Positions 54,944 to 64,000 of a stretch of 64,000 bases of DNA are shown one piece after another; positions within the stretch are counted from its first letter, which is position 1; each line of letters starts with the position of its first letter. Under the pieces are notes generated by a model that ran no database searches, was not told the origin of the DNA, and saw only the letters and a program-made list of their open reading frames with translations. The translations under genes were made by a program, and so were the position numbers. This DNA is from Bradysia coprophila. Its lineage: Eukaryota; Arthropoda; Insecta; Diptera; Sciaridae. The DNA is taken from NCBI RefSeq assembly GCF_014529535.1, contig NW_023503340.1, positions 310,001 to 374,000 of the forward strand, read 5' to 3'.

Positions 54944-55495
54944 TATTGGTATCATTTAGAAAGTGATTTGTGGTCGTGAATTCACTCGCATTCATTTATT
55001 CTTCATATGTTGCGTTGTAAGCAAAACTTTTGCTGCAAAAGAGAAGTTATGTGATGGTTGTTTTAATGGTAAAAAAATTGATTGATACAAAATCTTTTAC
55101 TTCGTTTGTTTGAAAATCGTAGAATAAGGTTCGAAGATACTTATCAAGTGACACCGTTACTGCGTTCTGGAGTCAACAACAGAAATGATCTAAATAAACT
55201 CGCTACAAACGATCCATGCGACGTACATATAACACTACCAGGTAATAGAGAGAACGAGAGACCGTTCGAAGATACTTTCGCAGCCGCAAACCAATGATCA
55301 ATACAAACTGCCAACTCAAGCCGCAAACCAATGAACCAATTCAATACAAACTGCCAACTCAAAATTTCAATGCGAGTCCTCAGTCAAAGCACTGTGCTCT
55401 GTGCTTTTGAGTTGTTGATCTTAACTGATCGTAGCTGAACTGAAATCGTTAGAACTGATTGAATCTGACCAGCCCAGAACTGAAATAGTTATTTA
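54944..55495. other. Intergenic DNA
   Basis: No supported gene; the 71-codon frame at 55082 lacks splice or family support. Confidence 0.4.
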
Positions 55496-56098
55496 TCTAC
55501 CAAGGTAGGTATGAAGGTATTTTTTCGCACTAGATGTCGATTGTCGATCCGAGGCGAAGCCGAGGTCGACAAGACGTCGTGTGCGAAAAAATACCGGCAT
55601 ACCTACCGTGGTAGATACAACGTTTTTCGCAATGTCGGGCCATAATCACCTTTCCAATGCAAAACATTACCAAAATTTCTACCAAACATTCACATGCAAA
55701 CATGAATTCATTTGAACGATCAAGCAACCTGCACTATATACACATTGCAATGTGATGTATGGAGACGCGCTAAATAAAATCAAGTAGTCAATGCTTAGTA
55801 TGTACGCTTCAACAATACGTTCTGTGTAATTGTGTGACTCTGTAGCCGAATGGCTATGGTCGTTGCTTGGTATTTGGAAGAATTTTGGTGTTGGATGTTC
55901 AAATCCTGGTCTGTGCAAAGTTTTTTTTAATAAAATTTAGTCTTTCTTAAAGGTACCTATGTAGCGTGCGAAAAAAATGTGAAAAAGCCCAAGTGCGAAA
56001 AAATAATCAAAAACGCACTGTGAAATAAATACCTTCAAAACGACATTAAATGGATGCATGGAAAGGTGATGATTATGGCCCGGAATTGCGAAAAATTG
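55496..56098. repeat. Composite hairpin region
   Basis: 55496-55620 is a hairpin (TATCTACCAAGGTAGGTATG ... CATACCTACCGTGGTAGATA) around GATCCGAGGCGAAGCCGAGG. A wider inverted pair surrounds the next part: CGGGCCATAATCACCTTTCC (55636) and GGAAAGGTGATGATTATGGC (56060). A tRNA-like segment lies between. Confidence 0.65.
55836..55928 (+). repeat. tRNA-like SINE head or tRNA remnant
   Basis: TAGCCGAATGG resembles a Pol III A box and GTTCAAATCC, 53 bp later, a B box; the segment ends in an eight-T run (55921-55928) able to stop Pol III. The acceptor stem does not pair and the T stem is only 4 bp, so it is not a functional tRNA. Only one copy is seen here, so SINE status is unproven. Confidence 0.4.
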
Positions 56099-56639
56099 AA
56101 TAATTCCTATATAAAATGGATTAAAATATCAGGTCACCTGGAGACCTGCCAGGTTGGGTCTAGTCCATATTTTTACTATACCTACAACATGTCTTGCTTC
56201 ATTTTCTCGTGATTCATTATTGCATGACCCCGTATCGAAATGTCTTGCGATAGACTCAGCAATAATCGTAAGGCCAGGTTAAGGTTGCATCTATCGCACA
56301 AATGTAAGCAAGCATATCCTGGCCTTTATGTTTCGCAGTCGGCAAGTATATCACCGGTATTAATATCGAATCTGTCACTTCTTGTGATGAAAGTATTTTC
56401 GAAAGATTAAAATCTTTTACTTCATTTACGAACAATGATTATAATAGTTATTTATGTAACTCGAATCTTATGCTGGTATTTTATAGCATTAGATGTCGAT
56501 TGTCAACCCGAGGTGAAGCCGCATTTTGCCTGCGATATTTTTTTTCGTAGTCTTTATTGGATAAAATAATACTTATCAAACGACATTGCACACAGATCGG
56601 GTAAGTATCGCATTTGTTCATTCGTTTATTCAAAGACGT

Positions 56640-57480
56640 GACGTAAAGTCAACTTTACTTCACGGAGCCGAAACTTTACCTCAAGCTTTTGACATTACTT
56701 ACCAATGGAGCAAATGATGGAAATTCTTGTGTGTTTACCGATCGAGGTGTAGCCGAGTACACAAGAAGTACCATTTCCATCATTTGCTCCATTGGTATTA
56801 GGTTTTTTTTTTAAAAAATGAGGTAAAGTTTTGGCTGCGTAAAGTAAAGTTAACTTTACCTTAGAGGTGAGTGGGCATACCTAATTTTTATGCCCGCCCT
56901 GCCCAAAGCCCAATAATTTAAAGAAAGCATGCCCACGGCGCAGCCAATGCCCAAGAATTTTAAAAAGCATGCCCACTGCCCAGCCCATGCCCAAGGCCCA
57001 CATCGGAAATTTTCGAAAAAAAAATGTGAAAATTGTCAATCTGAGGCGAAACTGAGGTTGACAGCACATCGTTCGTGCAAAATTCTAGTGAATTGATGAG
57101 TTGGAAACACGATTTTATGTGCGAAAGCCATTTTAAAATTTCTTGATGAACATTACATCGTACGGAAAATCTTGACTACACTTAAAACTTAAGTTTGTGG
57201 GCTCACACATTTTTGAAAAGTGCCCATTCTGCGCCCTATGCCCACGAAATTGAAAAGTGCCCATGCCCATGTCCCGTGGGCATGCCCATGGGCGTGGGCA
57301 GCCCACTTTTATGGGCAGTCCACTCACCACTACTTTACCTTACGTTTTTGAATAAAATACCTTAATTGGCAATGGTACAAATGATGGAAATGGTACTTCT
57401 TGTGTGAAATTTACCGATCGAGGCGTAGCCGAGTATACACGAAATACCATTTCCATCATTTGCCCCATTGGTAAGTAATG
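56640..57480. repeat. Paired hairpins around a GGGCATGCCCA-rich tract
   Basis: Two versions of one hairpin, CCAATGGAGCAAATGATGG ... CCATCATTTGCTCCATTGG with centre GATCGAGGTGTAGCCGAG, lie at 56702-56795 and 57368-57472. Between them 56880-57315 is an inverted pair of imperfect tandem GCCCATGCCCA / TGGGCATGGGC repeats, and GTAAAGTTAACTTTAC-type palindromes flank the first hairpin. It resembles the foldback layout on a small scale. Confidence 0.65.
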
Positions 57481-58499
57481 TACTATTCATCTCAATTCAG
57501 TGTCGTTCTCTGTTGTTTTTCTTTCCGGAGCATAAAATTAAATCGGTTTTTATCGCTTGACTAAATAAGGATCGATGTATTTAATGTTGTTTACATGTCA
57601 AAAATAATGCACCATACTGTGTATCATTTTTGGCAATCGTACAGTAAAAGTTGTACATGTATGGCAATCATTTTATAAATAGATGGTGCATTCAACCGTA
57701 TGAATTGAATGTGTCCGTTTCAGGTACATATATACATTTTTGAATCATCGTCATAAAAAATTAATTAAGACCATGAATCTATCAACGTACACTTTGTTGT
57801 AAGTGGGACATAATGAGGCATTTTTTTTCTTCTTCTTCTTTAAGTTACATATTAATTAAAAACGGTTCGGTACTTCCTACTCAAATTTCTCATACGAAGA
57901 ATTCAGAATATTGAAAAAACAAAATCTCATTTGAGAAAAATATATTTCCAAACGGTCGACCGATGATAGAAAATGGATGTATACAAAATAACAATTTATC
58001 GTGAGACTTTCTCAGCCAATTGCTGAGATTTTTTTTAGCAATGTGTGAGGTACGAATTGTATGTAGTTATCCAGATAAAATTAATGTAACCAAACATGAA
58101 ACGTTTGGAAGACTATGCTTTCATAGTGAAGTTATATAATATACGTAGATATATTTACAACATACAGCAGAAAGACGATCTGTTTGTGAAATTTACTATT
58201 TTTCCTATATAAAACTAACATTTTTTTTTTCTTCTCTCCAATGTTCATATAATAATACAAAAGCCAACAATGTCAACGAACCTTGGTTGAACTGTGGAAG
58301 ATGGTAATATAAAAATTATTCCCTTGACTGAAAGTCAGGGTCTTATGAAAGAAAATACCCTTAAATGTCCGTAACGCTAAGTTCACTTTGATATTTTGAA
58401 AATGTTCTACATTGGCAAAAAACGTTAAATACAGAAAACGTCCGTACACTTGTGGACTCGATAACTCGAGTAATTCTTTACCGATTTGCAAAATTTTGG
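57481..58499. other. Gene-free AT-rich stretch
   Basis: No gene or repeat recognised. Confidence 0.4.
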
Positions 58500-60260
58500 T
58501 TTTAATCGACGGAGAATGAAAATCATGAGGTTAAGTTCGTAGATGGGCAATATTGGGGTAATGAGATGGGAGTAATTCTTAAGAGAATTTTAATACTTGT
58601 TACCGCGATAACTTCCGTAATTCTTATCAGATTTTCAATTTTTTTGTGTTATTCGACGAAGATTGAAATTCTTGAGGTTGAGTTTGCAGATGGATAATGT
58701 TAGAACAACGAGATGGGAGAAATTCTACATAGACGCTTTCTCTTGTTACTTGAGTAATTTTTACCAGATTTTCAAATTTTTTGTTTTAATTGACAGAGAA
58801 TGATATTGGAGTAGTGAGTTTGGAGTAATTGCAAACATAACTTGTTATACGACGACATTTTTGCAACGGATTTCCAGAAAAATTTCTTATTTGACGAGTT
58901 GTGAAATTCTGGATTTCTGGTCTAACAATTAAGAAGTACTTCCCAAAAGAGTTTTTGCTTGCTTGCTTGAGAAACCGATAGCTCGAGTAGTTCAAGAGGT
59001 ATCAAAAATCAATTTCGACTAGTAGCGTAGTTCATGTGGTTAAATTCGAACATTGGAATTTAATTGGACTAGTAATCTGGGATATACGACAATTTTTGCG
59101 TGAAATCTGTATTCTTAAAAGAATTTTTTTCGTTCGTAAAATGTTTGAACGAGTGTGAACTTTGCGGCCAGAGCGAAGCGAGGGCCGTAATTCACACGAG
59201 TTATATTTTTTCAAGAGGTAGGCAGGAAATACGCCACCTTTTCAGCGCTTTTAGTAGACTATATAGGAGACTCATATTAGGTGTTAAACGTACCTCGCTG
59301 GATCTTCCACTCATAGCGTATTTTTTGTATGTTTTCTGTTATTTAACACTCATAGCGCTTTTTAGGAGACAATAAAAAAGACTCGTAATAGAGCAAAATA
59401 GCAAAACATCGCTCGCTGGGCCAGCAACTCATAGCTCTTTTTGTTTCTGCAGAAAATTATATTAAATTTGAGTAAAATGAAGCATGTGATGTCTGCTGTT
59501 TTCTAAATAAAAGAGACATTGATCTTTCATGTGAATATAATTTTGTGATCGTTGTTACAAGATATGGGAGAAATTATACTCAGACGCTTTTCCTTGTTAT
59601 CGTGAAAACTTAAGTAATTTTTACCCGATTTTAAGTTCGAAAAAGAGTAATATTGGAGTAGTGAGGTTGGAGTATAATTGTAAACACAACTTGTTACCAC
59701 GACATTTTTGCAACGGATTTCCAGAAAAAAAAATTATTTGACGAGTAAGTGAATCTGGATTTCTGGTCGAACAATCTAGAAGTCTAGAACAATCTTGCTT
59801 GCTTGATAACACGATAACTCGAGTAATTCTCGGGGGCTTCAAAAATCGCAGATTTGAAAATATTAATTGTTTTCGACCAGTATCGTAATTCATGTGGTTA
59901 AATTCGAACCTTTGACTTTATTGGACTGGTAATCTGCGATATACGACAATTTTTGCGTGAAATCGTGTTCTTAAAAGAAATTTTTTCGTTCCTAAAGTGT
60001 TTGCCCGACTGTGAATTCACATGAGTTTTTTTTAAAGAGGTAGGCAAGAAATGCGCCACCTGTTCAGCGCTTTTAGTAGACTATATATAGGAGACTCATA
60101 TTAGGAGTAAGACATCGCTCGCTGGACCTTCAACTCATAGCTCTTTTTGTTTCTTCAAGAAATTTAATAAATATGAGTAAAATGAAGCATGTGATGACTG
60201 ATGTTTTCTTAATAAAAGAGACATCACCTTTTCATGTGACTTTAATTTTGTGATCTCATT
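58500..60260 (+). repeat. Tandem duplication of an ~860-bp unit
   Basis: Blocks recur in order about 855-860 bp apart: TTTTTGCAACGGATTTCCAG (58858, 59706), CTGGATTTCTGGTC (58910, 59755), ATATACGACAATTTTTGCGTG (59081, 59938), GAGGTAGGCA (59214, 60036), GACTATATA...GGAGACTCATATTAGG (59257, 60078) and ATGAAGCATGTGATG (59478, 60183). Divergence is moderate. CTCGAGTAATT motifs throughout suggest relatedness to repeat R3's internal units. No coding frame. Confidence 0.75.
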
Positions 60261-62184
60261 TAAGAAAACTAAGACTGGAATTATAGAAAAAAAAGCCAGT
60301 CAAGGGACCTGACCCACCCAAGAGGTGGGGCCTAGTTATAGAGAAAGAAATAAACGATTGAATTTAAAACGGCGTATTTTTGAGCCTATAGTAAAAATAT
60401 TCTTAGCATGTATTCGGAGTTTTATACATACAATAGTTAGTTGTTGTTCGTAATGTTTAGGTTATTACATGAGAAATTTCAGAGCCTTTTTATAGATGAA
60501 ACTGAGTGGATTAACCTCTTACAATGTGATGTGGTTGTATACATACACACTCGTCGTATATATATATGTAATAATAATATCTTCTTAGACAATTTTATTC
60601 TTCTTTCTTTTGCGTGAAATCTTGATGCACATTATTGTAGTGATGTTCAGCTATGTAAGCCATTCTTGCAGATGAATGCTCTAAGATCTCTTTGCGGTAC
60701 ATTACATCTTGGTGAAATTCAATTAAATCAACAACATAATAGTCCAGGTGTAAGTGTCAGATAAAGTGGCTCCACCGAGAGCCCGCCATTTATTTTAATT
60801 TATTTATTTTGATTTTGTTTTTTCGAAAATGGAAAATTGGTTTTCCTGTAGGAAAAGCCATTTATATGAAAAAATCAAAAGTGAAAGGAATGCATCTTTT
60901 TCAATAAACTGCCGACATTTCGTAGAAGATTTATTTCTTCGTTGAGACGTTGGTTTTGACACTTTCAAAAAATATGTCTAGGCAATTCGTCCACTTTGAG
61001 TATTTATAGCTTGAGCAATTTTTAAACAATTTTAAGGGATAGGACTCTTACAAAAAATATTTCGTTTTCTTCTGGAAAAATGCAATTATTAAGGTCAGTT
61101 CCTTTGAATTGATCATTCTTAATCATAGGAGGTGATTCCTACATCTTCCCAGTTCCAGAACCTAGATATTCAACAAAATTTTAACCGACTTTTTGAGCTG
61201 CTTCATAAAAAAAACGCTACAACTGAGGTCTTCAGAGGACAGTTTCTATGAGTTGATCACTCTTCATCATAAGATTTTTCTTGTTACATCTTCCCAGTTC
61301 TGAGAATGCAACCGGACTATGAAGACAATCCATTTTGTGTTATTCATTCACTCAGACCTTAATAAATCTATTGTCGTCTACATAAACTGTACAATTAATG
61401 CAACGATGTTGTAATGAGATTAGAGTCTTTTAATTAGCATCAGCACATCGCAGCACGTCGCAGCAAGACATATCTTCGTAGATTTTATTCTTTTTTAAAT
61501 CAAAGTCGGATCAATGTCGATTTATCTGTTTCGTGTAATTTACGCCCACTCTAACATTTTGTCAAACTAAATTCTAATCGTTCGAAAATATATTCACAAA
61601 ATTAAGCTGACATTTTGTTATATCAATTTTGGATTTTGCGGTCTTGGTCTCTGTTTTGGTTTTCGTTTTTTTTATCTTTATTATATTTGATTCGTCGACC
61701 AATTCACTATGGTTAATCTATGTGGTTTCTATATGCAAAATCAAGGGAAATAAATTCAAATTATTTCTCTAATTCCAGGGTCTATTTAGAATTGAACAAA
61801 ACTCTCAGAATTTTCAGAAAATAATTGGGTGACAATACACCCTAGACTTCCGTTAAAATTCCTCTCAGTATTCATTCTGGTATTGTCAAGTCTCCAACTT
61901 CAATTACTTCAAAATTATAAAATTCTTGCAGATCTTTCGTAAAATTGTAAATGATGTAGTGAGATAGGGGCTAAGATCAGATTGCCTGATTTAAGATGGA
62001 ACCTGACCTTAACATAAAACCGGGCATAATGTTTTTGGTCAGCCGTTACGATAATTTTTTATTGAAAAAACGTGCCAATCCCTCCAGAAATTGTGCGACC
62101 TTTTAAATCTAAATCGACGCCTATAAAACTCCGACCACAACCAATTTCGGTAGAATGTAAAAAAACCATCAGCCACCTACTCAC
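60261..62184. other. Long AT-rich stretch
   Basis: No gene, RNA gene or repeat boundary was recognised; introns or 3' exons of the minus-strand gene whose exon lies at 62185-62289 could be here. Confidence 0.4.
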
Positions 62185-62289
62185 CTGTTTAATACTGTAA
62201 ACGTTCTCTCTTCTGTGACGTGATCCGATATAAAAATTGTAACCAACCGGTAATCCATGCACATATTCAAAACGTTTCAGAGAAATTGC
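62185..62289 (-). CDS. Single exon of an unrecognised gene
   Basis: A 105-bp segment (35 codons, phase 0 at both ends) lies between a good acceptor (CTTATTTTAG) and a strong donor (GTGAGT) on the minus strand. The peptide reads SLKRFEYVHGLPVGYNF then YIGSRHRRENVYSIKQ, with normal protein-like composition and no stop. I do not recognise the family, and no partner exon was found within ~1.5 kb on either side, so the gene must have larger introns than its neighbours or be a fragment. Confidence 0.5.
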
Positions 62290-63172
62290 CTAAAATAAGT
62301 ATCAAAAAACGTAAAGTAACCGTAAAAAGATTCGAATATAATTAATAAGAAGACAGAGCCATTAAAAATCTAATTTTAGAATTCATTTTCCGCTCTTTAA
62401 TGATTACGATCTTGAAATCCCTTATTCTGTTTTGTAAAACTTACAACATTTGTTCGAAATGTGTTGTAAACATCATTCACCCTAATTTTCATTATAAAAA
62501 TATATATCCTCCAGTCGTTACGTGTGATGCAAGTCGTAGGAGTAAAATTTTTAACTAAAAAACTAGCACACACATGTGCTGTGTGCCGTACGTGAAAAGC
62601 AGTGTCTTACTGTTTCAATGGTAAACCTAAACCTATTTTATTTTGAAAATGATGGGTGGAGTTGTTGTTGTTGTTACTGCTGCATGTTCAAATGAGCCTG
62701 GTGTTTTTCTAATATTTTGAGTTCAACTTTCTAATTATGGTCCAGGTGCTAAACAACATACAGAAAATAAATCCACAAATTCCCCTCCTTTTCATATTGT
62801 ATACCGAAACTATTTAATTATTTTGAATGATAAACTACACGAAAAGAGATGATCAATCGATTTCTGATGCTAATGCTACACATTTTTCATTATGTGGGCA
62901 CATTATATGTAGAGCCCATTTGGTTGATATTTACATAAATTTCGCAAGTAATAATAGGACACAATATACACGTAGGGATAGGTTGGGATCGTTTCGAAGC
63001 AGAAGGCATTTATGTTGTCTGTACGGACCTCACACCTCATTTAGTTATTAGGATGCAGTTATTTTGTATCATCAATTACTTCTAGTCACTTCTACTTTCA
63101 ATTAAATACCGTCATTATTCGTTACTGTGTTATGGAGTGCATCGTTAAGACGGAATATGTAAAATTCGGATT
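62290..63172. other. Intergenic or intronic DNA
   Basis: A small GTTGTTGTTGTT run lies near 62660. The 74-codon frame at 62827-63051 has no support. Confidence 0.4.
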
Positions 63173-63420
63173 TGTTGGCAATTTTCGATGACAACAATAG
63201 CAATGAGATTTGCAATAAGATAAAGGGATGTTAAAACTAAGGAAGTAGTGTTAGAGTTATCGCTTTAGTGAAATTCAGGATATTAATGGAAAGTCCAGGT
63301 TTTATAAAGAACAATTATATTTAACGTGAATTCGCAATGATAAATTGATGGAGAATGAATCGGTTTAGAGAAGTTGACTGGTTACTTGATATTATGATAT
63401 TTAAATGGCCAACTCCAACA
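63173..63420 (-). repeat. Putative 3' LTR of a Copia element
   Basis: Seven bp after the RNase H stop on the minus strand comes a purine tract (GAGGAGGAG), then TGTTGGAGTTGG at 63420. The first matching inverted end, TGTTGG at 63173 on the plus strand, would close a 248-bp LTR bounded TGTTGG...CCAACA. The other LTR lies outside the window, so length and target duplication cannot be verified. Confidence 0.45.
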
Positions 63421-63427
63421 CTCCTCC

Positions 63428-64000
63428 TCATTTAAATAATTTTAGTCCACAGCCCTCTCTGAATTTTGTCAACAGTCGCGTCGGTAATGGTTTTGTTAAC
63501 ATGTCGGCCAAATTGTCTCCGGTAGGACAATATTCACAAAATATTTCTCCTTTGTCCATATGATCCTTGATGAAATGTTTTCTGATATCGATATGTTTCG
63601 ACCGGCTTGACAGACTTTCCTCTTGCCCCAATTTCAAACAGCTTTGATTGTCTTCATACATAGTTGTTGCTGTATTGATTGATTGATTGAAGTCTTGTAG
63701 CAAACGTCTTATCCATACCGCTTCCTTGCATGCTTCCGATAACGAAATGAACTCTGCTTCTGTCGAAGATAGCGCGACACAAGTTTGTTTCTTGCTACTC
63801 CAACATATCGTGTTCCCGTTGAACATGAAGACATATCCTCCAATTGACTTTCTATCGTGACTGTTTTCTCCCCAATCTGCATCGGCGTATCCAACCAAAC
63901 CTCCTGCACTGTTGCCAATTGTTAACGAAAGATTTGCGGTTCCTTTTAGGTATTTGACGACTCGTTTCAGCTCCGCCCAATCTTCTTGTGTTGGCTTCTC
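63428..64000 (-). CDS. Copia (Ty1/copia) polyprotein C-terminus: RNase H
   Basis: The frame is open from the window edge to a stop at 63428-63430 (190 codons seen). It covers the end of the reverse-transcriptase/RNase H part of a Copia polyprotein: RVVKYLKGTANL, GYADADWGENSHDRKSIGGY (catalytic Asp), CWSSKKQTCVALSSTEAEF (catalytic Glu), YEDNQSCLKL (Asp), SRSKHIDIRKHFI (His) and DNLADMLTKPL. RNase H removes RNA from the RNA:DNA hybrid during replication of the element. No stops or frameshifts, so this copy is young; the rest lies beyond the right edge. Confidence 0.95.
   Translation of the reverse strand, partial: EKPTQEDWAELKRVVKYLKGTANLSLTIGNSAGGLVGYADADWGENSHDRKSIGGYVFMFNGNTICWSSKKQTCVALSSTEAEFISLSEACKEAVWIRRLLQDFNQSINTATTMYEDNQSCLKLGQEESLSSRSKHIDIRKHFIKDHMDKGEIFCEYCPTGDNLADMLTKPLPTRLLTKFREGCGLKLFK

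Noticed and set aside
55836-55920. Functional tRNA gene
   Set aside because: A- and B-box-like motifs and a T run are present, but the acceptor stem does not pair and the T arm is incomplete.
56881-57330. Histidine/glycine-rich small proteins on the minus strand
   Set aside because: They are translations of the GGGCATGCCCA tandem tract.

Overview
The window is eukaryotic and most likely from an insect, probably a lower dipteran of the fungus-gnat type. Genes are split by very short GT-AG introns (most 53-82 bp), intergenic DNA is AT-rich and full of transposons, a core promoter pairs TATAAAAG with an arthropod TCAGT initiator, and the protein families (SmydA-type SET/MYND proteins, S1 protease, insect-style CRAL-TRIO) fit arthropods. 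The species is inference; no diagnostic locus is present.

Host genes, left to right: an intronless SET/MYND methyltransferase-like gene (6829-8259, +); Uba5, the UFM1-activating E1 enzyme (11144-12388, -, 2 exons); a secreted S1 serine protease (15449-16599, +, 3 exons) with a clear core promoter; a single-exon SGNH/GDSL hydrolase (22964-23581, -); a five-exon SmydA-like gene (24727-26469, +); lysosomal Pro-X carboxypeptidase (31251-33167, -, 7 exons); a half-length CRAL-TRIO gene (35320-35928, -); the nucleoporin Nup43 (40534-41874, +, 5 exons); an unrecognised two-exon gene end (47054-47509, +); and one orphan exon (62185-62289, -). They are unrelated housekeeping or lineage genes, not an operon or cluster. 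Exon structures were worked out by reading splice sites and checking phase; in Uba5, the protease, PRCP, Nup43 and both SET genes the exons join into one frame of about the expected length.

Most of the rest is mobile DNA. There is a full-length RTE-like LINE (17701-20974) inside a ~151-bp satellite and a nearly identical 5'-truncated copy (48491-49503), both with target duplications; a second LINE type with an intact 548-codon reverse-transcriptase frame (51071-52717, -); the 3' end of a Copia LTR element at the right edge; four hAT-type MITEs with 8-bp target duplications (three of one family); a TA-flanked MITE; and several hairpin repeats present in two or more copies.

The most striking feature is a set of three foldback elements (1674-3145, 26462-27596, 37178-39651). 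Each has long inverted arms made of tandem short units that are themselves palindromes, with unrelated unit sequences. Two have perfect 9-bp target duplications. The second landed in the last codons of the SmydA-like gene, so the gene's stop codon now lies in transposon DNA. A fourth large inverted-repeat element (28499-30903) has ~485-bp arms around unrecognised coding remnants.
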